Source: an uncultured Clostridia bacterium
Lineage (GTDB): Bacteria > Bacillota > Clostridia > Oscillospirales > Acutalibacteraceae
Length of the DNA stretch: 5,482 nucleotides
Assembly (NCBI GenBank): GCA_937875885.1
Contig: CALEIO010000022.1
Span: forward strand, 1-5,482
Direction of reading: 5' to 3'
A program made the translations under genes and the position numbers. The notes under the pieces are model-generated. The model was given only the letters and a program-made list of their open reading frames with translations. It had not been told where the DNA came from and did not search any database. Positions 1 to 4,883 of the stretch are shown here, in pieces (position 1 is the stretch's first letter; each line of letters opens with the position of its first letter).

Positions 1-165
1 GATGTCGCCGCTCTCTACCATATAAACGAATTGATGAGGATGATATTCCATCTCGTCGTATGCAGGGCAGGTGCCGGAGCACTTACCACACTTCATACAC
101 TTGCGGGGGTTCACGCCGCTTCTGAAGATAATCTCATCTGCAATCTTTCTGTTATCGTTATGCAT
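1..165 (-). CDS. hdrC: HdrC-like 4Fe-4S protein, N-terminal 55 residues (runs off left edge)
   Basis: This is the start of a protein resembling the C subunit of CoB-CoM heterodisulfide reductase, a small protein that relays electrons through [4Fe-4S] clusters between an HdrA-type flavoprotein and HdrB. The visible residues contain one full ferredoxin-type motif, C23-x2-C26-x2-C29-x3-C33-P34 (CMKCGKCSGTCP). HdrC proteins carry a second such motif, which would lie beyond the window. The ATG at 165-163 was chosen because an AGGAGG at 180-175 lies 9 bases upstream. An in-frame GTG at 171-169 is only 3 bases from that site. The start overlaps the end of hdrB by 8 bases, so the two are probably translationally coupled. 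Non-methanogens lack coenzymes M and B, so the substrate is not heterodisulfide. A fumarate reductase or bifurcating complex is possible, and the genes past the left edge would decide. Confidence 0.85.
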   Translation of the reverse strand, partial: MHNDNRKIADEIIFRSGVNPRKCMKCGKCSGTCPAYDEMEYHPHQFVYMVESGDI

Positions 166-949
166 TGTCACATTCCTCCTTCACACCCAAAGCCTCAGCC
201 AGAAGCTCTGTGAAGTAAACAACGGGAATAGAATCGGAATTCTTGTCAAGGTTATATTTGCACAGAGGGCATGCAGTAACAATACAGTCAGCACCCATTG
301 TCTGTGCATTTGATGTAATCTCCATACTCTTGCGCTTTGCAAACTCGGGCTTTTCCATTGTCACGTAGCCGCCACAGCACTCGTTGCGCATGGAAGAAAC
401 TACAACCTCTGCACCCAGAGCCTTGATAAGGTCTTCGAAGATTGTGGGATTCTCGGGGTCATCCATCTGCATTACAGAGGAAGGTCTGAGAAGAAGACAT
501 CCGTAGTAAGGAGCAATCTTCTTGCCCTTGAGGGGATTCACAACTGCTTCCTTAATCTTGTCAAAGCCTACAACATCACGAAGGAGCTCAAGATAATGGT
601 AAATCTCGGTGCTTCCGTCGTAAGAAGTGTCTTCTGCCATATAGCGGTTAACCTTTGTGCAGAAGCCTTCGTCGTTTTTCATCAGATAATTTGTCTGTTT
701 GAGAACATTGTGGCAAGCAGAGCAAACAGATACAAGGGGCTGTTCCTTTTCGCCTGCATATTTCAGCGCACGAACGGAGGAAAGCTTTGAACCTGCTTCA
801 TCCTTGGAGGTGAAAACACCGCCACAGCACTGCCAGTTCTCTATCTCTTCCAGAGTAACACCCAGAACCTCGGCACACTTGCGTGCATAAACGTCAAGTG
901 TCTTTGCCTTGTTCTTCAGGGTACATCCGGGAAAATAACTTACTTTCAT
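158..949 (-). CDS. hdrB: HdrB-like CCG-domain iron-sulfur protein
   Basis: This 263-residue protein belongs to the HdrB / CCG-domain family, which in methanogens binds two non-cubane [4Fe-4S] clusters and performs thiol-disulfide chemistry. Related CCG proteins serve as subunits of thiol:fumarate reductase and of E-type succinate/fumarate oxidoreductases. Both Cys-rich repeats are complete. The first is C9, C41-C42-GG, C76-x2-C79; the second is C151, C191-C192-GG, C227-x2-C230. All ligands are present, so the protein should hold clusters; its length is slightly below the roughly 290 usual for HdrB. No membrane segment is visible, so it is probably cytoplasmic. GAGGAG at 964-959 lies 9 bases before the ATG. 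It follows fumC by 39 bases and overlaps hdrC. The family call is firm. The physiological partner is inferred only from neighbours: a fumarate reductase-like or HdrA-type bifurcating flavoprotein are the main options. Confidence 0.9.
   Translation of the reverse strand: MKVSYFPGCTLKNKAKTLDVYARKCAEVLGVTLEEIENWQCCGGVFTSKDEAGSKLSSVRALKYAGEKEQPLVSVCSACHNVLKQTNYLMKNDEGFCTKVNRYMAEDTSYDGSTEIYHYLELLRDVVGFDKIKEAVVNPLKGKKIAPYYGCLLLRPSSVMQMDDPENPTIFEDLIKALGAEVVVSSMRNECCGGYVTMEKPEFAKRKSMEITSNAQTMGADCIVTACPLCKYNLDKNSDSIPVVYFTELLAEALGVKEECDNA
175..180 (-). promoter_or_regulatory. Ribosome-binding site of hdrC, inside hdrB
   Basis: A perfect AGGAGG on the minus strand sits within the last codons of hdrB, 9 bases before the hdrC ATG at 165. 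It decides in favour of this ATG over the in-frame GTG at 171-169 and supports translational coupling of the two genes. Confidence 0.8.
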
Positions 950-958
950 AAGATTACG

Positions 959-964
959 CTCCTC
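959..964 (-). promoter_or_regulatory. Ribosome-binding site of hdrB
   Basis: GAGGAG on the minus strand lies 9 bases upstream of the hdrB ATG (949-947), inside the 39-base gap after fumC. I saw neither a promoter nor a hairpin in that gap, which supports co-transcription. Confidence 0.7.
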
Positions 965-988
965 AAATAAGTTTGTGATAGTTTATGC

Positions 989-2365
989 TTACACCATCTC
1001 TTCGGGATGGAACACTTCGTCAAATCTCTCTGCTGTAAGGAAGCCAAGCTCTACGCAAGCCTCTTTAAGGGAGATGTTGTCTTTGTATGCTTTCTTTGCA
1101 GTCTTAGCTGCATTCTCGTAACCAATATAGGGGTTAAGAGCTGTAACAAGCATAAGAGAATTGTGGAGGTTGTGGTGCATTTTCTCGCGGTTTGCTGTAA
1201 TGCCAACTGCACAATTCTTGTTGAATGAAAGGATAGCCTCTGCAAGGAGTCTGCCTGACTGCAGGAAATTGTAGATACATACAGGCATAAACACGTTAAG
1301 CTCAAAGTTACCCTGGGAAGCTGCCATAGAAACTGCAACATCGTTGCCCATAACCTGAACAGCTACCATTGTAACAGCCTCACACTGTGTGGGGTTAACC
1401 TTACCGGGCATAATGGATGAACCGGGCTCGTTCTCGGGAATGAAGATTTCACCAAGACCATCTCTGGGACCACTTGCAAGCCAACGAACGTCGTTTGCAA
1501 TCTTCATCATATCGCAAGCAAGAGCCTTGATTGCACCGTGAGCAAAAACCAGCTCATCCTTGGATGTAAGAGCGTGGAACTTGTTCTGTGCTGTAACAAA
1601 GGGCTTACCTGTAAGCTTTGCAACGTTCTCTGCAACCAGCTGCGCAAAACCTGCAGGTGTGTTAAGACCTGTGCCAACTGCTGTGCCGCCGAGTGCAAGT
1701 TCACAAATAGGCTTTACAGCAAGCTTGAGCATCTCTACATCGCGCTCAAGGCTGGATCTCCAACCGCTGATTTCCTGGCTGAATGTAATGGGAGTTGCAT
1801 CCTGAAGATGAGTTCTGCCGCTCTTTACAATTCCCTCGTTCTCCTTCTCAAGACGCTTGAATGTCTCGATGAGGGTCTCTGCTGCGGGAATAAGCTTGTC
1901 CTCGATCATTGTAACAGCAGCAATGTGCATTGCTGTGGGGAATGTATCGTTAGAAGACTGGCTCATGTTGATATCATCATTGGGATGAAGAATCTTGTCG
2001 CCTGCAATCTGATTGCCGCGGTTAGCCAGAACCTCGTTCATATTCATATTTGACTGTGTGCCTGAACCTGTCTGCCACACAACCAGAGGGAAGTTACCTG
2101 CAAGTTTACCCTGTGTAACTTCGTCACAAGCAGCACTGATAGCAGCAAGTTTCTCTGCTGTCATCTTCTCAGGCTTAAGCTCTGCATTTGTCATAGCTGC
2201 AGCCTTCTTAAGAATTGCAAAAGCGCTGATAATCTCTGCGGGCATTGTCTCAATGCCTACACCGATTTCAAAGTTCATGCTGGAGCGCTGTGTCTGTGCT
2301 GCCCACAGTTTGTCTGCAGGAACCTTAACCTCGCCCATTGAATCGTGTTCAATACGATATTCCAT
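989..2365 (-). CDS. fumC: Class II fumarate hydratase (fumarase C)
   Basis: This enzyme interconverts L-malate and fumarate in the cytoplasm. Class II fumarases are iron-free, oxygen-stable homotetramers of the fumarase/aspartase superfamily. With the start used here the protein has 458 residues, normal for FumC. Visible motifs are [10 protein letters not shown] (99-108), [11 protein letters not shown] (137-147), [10 protein letters not shown] with the conserved His at 186, and the family signature [13 protein letters not shown] (315-327), which carries the catalytic serine loop. This combination indicates fumarase rather than aspartase or argininosuccinate lyase. The open frame extends 3 codons upstream to an ATG at 2374-2372, but AAAGGA then abuts that codon. 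For the ATG at 2365-2363 the same AAAGGA is 8 bases away, and the protein begins [13 protein letters not shown] as FumC proteins usually do. It lies 57 bases after the dehydrogenase gene and 39 before hdrB, consistent with one operon converting oxaloacetate to fumarate. Confidence 0.96.
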   Translation of the reverse strand: MEYRIEHDSMGEVKVPADKLWAAQTQRSSMNFEIGVGIETMPAEIISAFAILKKAAAMTNAELKPEKMTAEKLAAISAACDEVTQGKLAGNFPLVVWQTGSGTQSNMNMNEVLANRGNQIAGDKILHPNDDINMSQSSNDTFPTAMHIAAVTMIEDKLIPAAETLIETFKRLEKENEGIVKSGRTHLQDATPITFSQEISGWRSSLERDVEMLKLAVKPICELALGGTAVGTGLNTPAGFAQLVAENVAKLTGKPFVTAQNKFHALTSKDELVFAHGAIKALACDMMKIANDVRWLASGPRDGLGEIFIPENEPGSSIMPGKVNPTQCEAVTMVAVQVMGNDVAVSMAASQGNFELNVFMPVCIYNFLQSGRLLAEAILSFNKNCAVGITANREKMHHNLHNSLMLVTALNPYIGYENAAKTAKKAYKDNISLKEACVELGFLTAERFDEVFHPEEMV

Positions 2366-2422
2366 TTCCGTCATCCTTTCAAAAACAAAATTTATCTGTA
2401 AAGTTTTATAAACCGATTAAAA

Positions 2423-3367
2423 TCAGATGTTTACGCTTCTGATAACTTCCTTAAGTGTGTCAGCACTTGCTTTGAGCTTGAAGATTTCTTCGTCTGTAAG
2501 AGGAAGAAGAACCTTGCTGTGAGCACCATTGTTACCAACCACGTTGAGAAGGCTGAGGCATACATCGTTGATGCCATATTCACCATTGAGCATTGTGGAA
2601 ACTGTAAGTGTTGTGTCCACACCGCTGAGGATGCACTTGCAAAGATGTGCAACAGAAACAGATACAGCATAGAAGGTTGCGCCCTTACGGCTGATAACCT
2701 CTGCACCTGACTTCTTAACATACTCTTCTACCTCATCGTAGTTGAGTTCGGGATATACAACATCTGTACGCTGAACGCTCTTGCGGTACTCCTCGATGGG
2801 AACGTTTGAAATATTACAAAGTGACCAGGGAACAAAACTTGAGTTGCCGTGCTCACCGAGAACATAAGCGTGAACGTTACGCTGGTTCAGGAAGTAGTAC
2901 TCAGAAAGTCTGGATCTGAGTCTGGAGGTATCCAGAATTGTACCGGAGCCGATTACTCTCTCCTGGGGAAGACCTGATACCTTGCAGAAAGCGTATGTAA
3001 GTACATCAACAGGGTTGCTTACGATAACGTAGATTGCATCGGGAGCATATCTTGTAATCTGGGGAATAATGCTCTTTGTAATCTCGATGTTTGTCTGAGC
3101 AAGGTCAAGTCTGCTCTGACCGGGAGCTCTGCCCACACCGGATGTAAGCACTACGATGTCGGAGCCTGCAGCATCCTGGAAATCGCCTGCATAAACAGAG
3201 CAGGAGTGACAGAAAGGTGTACCCTGACGGATATCAAGAGCCTCACCAACCGCCTTCTCCTTGTTGATATCAATCAACACAATTTCGGAGCAAAGACCCG
3301 CAACGGTAAATGTGTACGCAATTGTTGCACCTACATTACCTGAGCCGATAACTGTAATTTTGTTCAT
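2423..3367 (-). CDS. mdh: LDH/MDH-family NAD-dependent dehydrogenase, predicted malate dehydrogenase on an LDH-like scaffold
   Basis: This 314-residue protein is a 2-hydroxyacid dehydrogenase of the lactate/malate family. The Rossmann motif GSGNVG (8-13) and Asp33 after the second strand indicate NAD(H) rather than NADP(H). The catalytic set is present: Arg86 (R109 in LDH numbering), Asn118 in SNPVD, Asp146 (D168), Arg149 (R171) and His173 in GEHG (H195). Most of the body is LDH-like (SRLDL, GTILDTSRLR, NVHAYVLGEHG, KGAT). At the specificity loop, however, SGVGRAPGQSR places Arg80 where LDH has Gln102. Arg here is the hallmark of malate dehydrogenase, and adjacency to fumC agrees. Thr231 (position 246) remains LDH-like, so automated annotation may well call it L-lactate dehydrogenase. 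The start has AAGGAGA 6 bases upstream. It is the first gene of the operon, behind a Rex-like operator. The family is certain; malate specificity is inferred. Confidence 0.88.
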   Translation of the reverse strand: MNKITVIGSGNVGATIAYTFTVAGLCSEIVLIDINKEKAVGEALDIRQGTPFCHSCSVYAGDFQDAAGSDIVVLTSGVGRAPGQSRLDLAQTNIEITKSIIPQITRYAPDAIYVIVSNPVDVLTYAFCKVSGLPQERVIGSGTILDTSRLRSRLSEYYFLNQRNVHAYVLGEHGNSSFVPWSLCNISNVPIEEYRKSVQRTDVVYPELNYDEVEEYVKKSGAEVISRKGATFYAVSVSVAHLCKCILSGVDTTLTVSTMLNGEYGINDVCLSLLNVVGNNGAHSKVLLPLTDEEIFKLKASADTLKEVIRSVNI

Positions 3368-3373
3368 AAATGT

Positions 3374-3380
3374 TCTCCTT
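3374..3380 (-). promoter_or_regulatory. Ribosome-binding site of the dehydrogenase gene
   Basis: AAGGAGA on the minus strand, 6 bases upstream of the ATG at 3367-3365, fixes the start. The encoded N-terminus MNKITVIGSGNVG is what the family expects. Confidence 0.75.
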
Positions 3381-3478
3381 TGAATTTAACAATAAAATAC
3401 TAAACAAAAATTGCAAAATGCATAAGCCTTGCAGCACAAGCCGCAAACGCCCATACTTTCACATTCTATATCCTGACA

Positions 3479-3507
3479 ATTATAGCACAAACCTTGTGCG
3501 TACGCAA
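3479..3507 (-). promoter_or_regulatory. Candidate promoter P2 of the mdh-fumC-hdrBC operon (extended -10)
   Basis: On the minus strand a perfect TATAAT (3484-3479) is preceded directly by TGC, an extended -10. Seventeen bases further up is TTGCGT (3507-3502), a weak -35 matching only TTG of the consensus. Transcription would begin near 3472 and give a leader of about 105 bases. A 15-base palindrome fills most of the spacer. Confidence 0.55.
3485..3506. repeat. Two overlapping palindromes in the operon promoter
   Basis: GCACAA-ACC-TTGTGC (3485-3499) is a perfect 6-base inverted repeat with a 3-base centre. TGCGTACGCA (3497-3506) is a perfect 10-base palindrome that overlaps it by three bases. 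Together they fill the region between the -35 and -10 of candidate promoter P2. They could be operators for a second regulator. I do not recognise a known binding motif. Confidence 0.5.
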
Positions 3508-3510
3508 TAT

Positions 3511-3539
3511 ATTATAGATGAATTTGTCAAAAATTTAAC
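3511..3539 (-). promoter_or_regulatory. Candidate promoter P1 of the mdh-fumC-hdrBC operon, under the Rex-like site
   Basis: A second perfect TATAAT lies at 3516-3511 on the minus strand. The hexamer 17 bases upstream, GTTAAA (3539-3534), is a poor -35. TTGTTA (3541-3536) is a better match but leaves a 19-base spacer. Either -35 lies inside the Rex-like operator, the usual arrangement for repression. It may act with or instead of P2. Confidence 0.4.
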
Positions 3540-3541
3540 AA
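3524..3541. promoter_or_regulatory. Rex-like redox operator
   Basis: The plus strand reads TTGTCAA-AAAT-TTAACAA, an 18-base inverted repeat with 6 of 7 arm positions symmetric. It fits the Rex operator pattern of Firmicutes (TTGTnAA, four AT-rich bases, TTnACAA). Rex is a repressor that leaves DNA when NADH is high relative to NAD+ and typically controls fermentative dehydrogenase genes. Its position over the -35 region of candidate promoter P1, ahead of an NADH-consuming dehydrogenase, fits that role. It lies about 35 bases upstream of the sfsA -35, so sfsA is a less likely target. No rex gene is in the window, so the assignment rests on motif and context. Confidence 0.65.
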
Positions 3542-3575
3542 CTTTTTTATTTCTTACAAAAACCCTGCCTTTTCG

Positions 3576-3604
3576 TTGATTTATTTTATGGAATACGATA
3601 TAAT
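3576..3604 (+). promoter_or_regulatory. Promoter of sfsA
   Basis: TTGATT (3576-3581), a 17-base spacer and a perfect TATAAT (3599-3604) form a good sigma-A-type promoter. Transcription should begin near 3611, about 40 bases before the sfsA start at 3651. The promoter lies inside the upstream extension of the open frame, so the more upstream start codons cannot be used from it. Confidence 0.7.
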
Positions 3605-3650
3605 GACAATCACAAAAAACACACAAATCCCTATCAGAGAGTTGAAAATT

Positions 3651-4346
3651 ATGAAATACAAAAACATAACCCGGGGAACATTTATCGCAAGGCCGAACCG
3701 CTTCATTGCCCACGTGGAAATCGGAGACAAAAAACACGTTGTCCACGTAAAAAACACAGGCAGATGCAAAGAACTTCTCACCCCCGGCTGCACAGTATAT
3801 CTTGAGCATTCAGACAACCCCAGCAGAAAGACGGAATACGACCTTGTAGCCGCAGTTAAAGAACGTGGAAAACTCCCATCATTACTGATAAATCTGGACT
3901 CACAGATTCCAAATGATGCCGCAGAAGAATGGATTGAAAACAGCAGCATTTTCTCACCTGATGCCACCATAAAACGAGAAGTAAAATTCGGCAATTCCCG
4001 CTTTGATTTTTACATCGAAGACAAGGGCAGAAAAGCCTTCCTTGAGGTTAAAGGTGTCACCCAGGAAATTGACGGGATCGCCTACTTCCCCGATGCTCCC
4101 ACAGAGCGCGGAGTAAAGCACATAGAAGAGCTTATTTTATGCACGGAAAAAGGCTATGAAGCCTACATTCTTTTTGTAATCCAGATGAAAGGAATCACCG
4201 CTCTCAAACCAAACGACGAAACCCACAGAGCCTTCGGAGATGCCTTAAGAAAAGCCGCAGAATCAGGAGTAAAAATCCTTGCAACAGACTGCATAATCAC
4301 TCCTGACTCCATAACTCCCGACGAAAAAGTCCCCGTAATTCTCTGA
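3651..4346 (+). CDS. sfsA: SfsA family protein (sugar fermentation stimulation protein homolog)
   Basis: This 231-residue protein matches the SfsA family in sequence and length (E. coli SfsA is 234). E. coli SfsA was named for raising maltose utilisation when overexpressed and has been reported to bind DNA. The fold combines an N-terminal OB-like domain with a C-terminal PD-(D/E)xK nuclease-like domain, and the true role is unsettled. Visible family blocks are TRGTFIARPNRF (7-18), NTGRCKELLTPG (35-46), SRFDF with Asp119, and LEVKGVT with Glu132 and Lys134. The last two supply the D...ExK pattern of a nuclease-like site. The open frame begins at 3576, but the 25 extra residues overlap the promoter and resemble no SfsA N-terminus, so the ATG at 3651 is preferred. 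Its ribosome-binding site is weak (AGAGAG around 3636). It is divergent from the mdh operon and appears monocistronic, ending in a hairpin terminator. Confidence 0.93.
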   Translation: MKYKNITRGTFIARPNRFIAHVEIGDKKHVVHVKNTGRCKELLTPGCTVYLEHSDNPSRKTEYDLVAAVKERGKLPSLLINLDSQIPNDAAEEWIENSSIFSPDATIKREVKFGNSRFDFYIEDKGRKAFLEVKGVTQEIDGIAYFPDAPTERGVKHIEELILCTEKGYEAYILFVIQMKGITALKPNDETHRAFGDALRKAAESGVKILATDCIITPDSITPDEKVPVIL

Positions 4347-4372
4347 TTTTAACAAAATTATATACCCTTTTG

Positions 4373-4434
4373 ACATCAATCAGGCAAAAGTACAACTGTT
4401 TTTTCCCTATACTTTTGTCAGATTGATGTTTTTT
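4373..4434 (+). terminator. Rho-independent terminator of sfsA
   Basis: Arms 4373-4392 and 4410-4429 pair over 20 positions with one A-A mismatch (4382/4420) and one G-U wobble (4384/4418), around a 17-base loop. A T-run follows at 4429-4434. The stem is long but AT-rich. It lies 26 bases after the sfsA stop and has no T-run on the other strand, so it is oriented to end sfsA transcription. Confidence 0.8.
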
Positions 4435-4487
4435 CTTTCGTAAAAGTCTCAAAATATAGTGCAAAAAATATATATTTCATAAACACC

Positions 4488-4516
4488 TTGACTTTAGCGT
4501 GATATAGTGATAAAAT
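4488..4516 (+). promoter_or_regulatory. Promoter of the yerC-hisZ operon
   Basis: TTGACT (4488-4493), a 17-base spacer and TAAAAT (4511-4516), with TGA directly before the -10 (extended -10), make a strong sigma-A-type promoter. Transcription would start near 4523, leaving a leader of about 64 AT-rich bases. A second TATAAT at 4539-4544 lacks a convincing -35. The leader is too short for a T-box or other large riboswitch, and I see none. Confidence 0.7.
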
Positions 4517-4572
4517 GGCATACATATTTATTGTAGTATATAATCTATAAATTATATTTTCATTCATTTAAG

Positions 4573-4578
4573 AAAGGA
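4573..4578 (+). promoter_or_regulatory. Ribosome-binding site of yerC
   Basis: AAAGGA lies 8 bases before the ATG at 4587. A GAGG at 4581-4584 is closer but only 2 bases from the start codon. This supports the start at 4587. Confidence 0.65.
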
Positions 4579-4586
4579 ACGAGGTT

Positions 4587-4883
4587 ATGAGCAACTTAAG
4601 AAATGCCGAAACCGACGCTCTCTTTGAAGCGATTCTCTCTCTTGAGACAACAGAAGAACTTTACAAATTCTTTGAGGATGCCTGCACCATCAAAGAAATC
4701 AAAGACATTGCACAGAGATTTCTCGTTGCAAGGCTTCTCCATTCAGGACAGAATTACCAGGAAGTTAACGCCAACACAAAAGTCAGCACTGCTACAATCT
4801 GCAGAGTCAACAAATGCCTCAACTACGGCGCAGGCGGTTACCTGACAGCTATAAACAGGATTAAAAAGGAAGGTCAGAATTAA
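4587..4883 (+). CDS. yerC: YerC/YecD-type TrpR-family regulator
   Basis: This 98-residue protein belongs to the TrpR-related YerC/YecD family of small helical DNA-binding regulators found in Firmicutes. The core spans residues 34-85: TIKEIKDIAQRFLVARLL, then the helix-turn-helix at about 57-78 (YQEVNANTKVSTATICRVNK), then CLNYGAGGY, a characteristic family block. The length is typical. It is the first gene of an operon and its stop overlaps the hisZ start by one base (TAATG), so the two are translationally coupled. That position makes it the probable regulator of histidine biosynthesis and of itself. TrpR-like regulators of his genes have been proposed in Firmicutes. The ligand is not visible from sequence; histidine would be the natural guess. 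The family call is firm, the histidine role is inferred. Confidence 0.92.
   Translation: MSNLRNAETDALFEAILSLETTEELYKFFEDACTIKEIKDIAQRFLVARLLHSGQNYQEVNANTKVSTATICRVNKCLNYGAGGYLTAINRIKKEGQN

Noticed and set aside
71..313. An 80-codon plus-strand open frame with a hydrophobic, signal-like stretch
   Set aside because: It crosses the antisense of the hdrB-hdrC junction. The hydrophobic stretch arises from reading coding sequence backwards, and both genes beneath it are well supported.
1538..2053. A 171-codon open frame on the plus strand
   Set aside because: It lies wholly antisense to fumC, its protein is Cys- and Leu-rich with no recognisable domain, and it has no credible ribosome-binding site. 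It is a shadow of the fumC codon pattern.
2013..2411. A 132-codon open frame on the plus strand opposite the start of fumC
   Set aside because: It is antisense to a clear enzyme gene and has no family resemblance, promoter or ribosome-binding site.
3386..3392. A second Rex half-site (TTAACAA on plus, TTGTTAA on minus) just upstream of the dehydrogenase ribosome-binding site
   Set aside because: The partner half is missing at the expected 4-base spacing, and single AT-rich heptamers are common by chance.
3525..3530. TTGACA on the minus strand as a consensus -35
   Set aside because: TATAAT at 3516-3511 is only 8 bases away, and no good -10 lies 16-18 bases downstream. The hexamer is better explained as an arm of the Rex-like operator.
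3480..3994. Two minus-strand open frames (109 and 137 codons) over the 5' part of sfsA
   Set aside because: Both are antisense to sfsA and one spans its promoter. Neither encodes a recognisable domain.
4541..4556. AT-rich imperfect inverted repeat in the yerC leader
   Set aside because: The arms are only five A/T bases (ATAAT/ATTAT) in a stretch that is nearly all A and T, so the symmetry is not informative.
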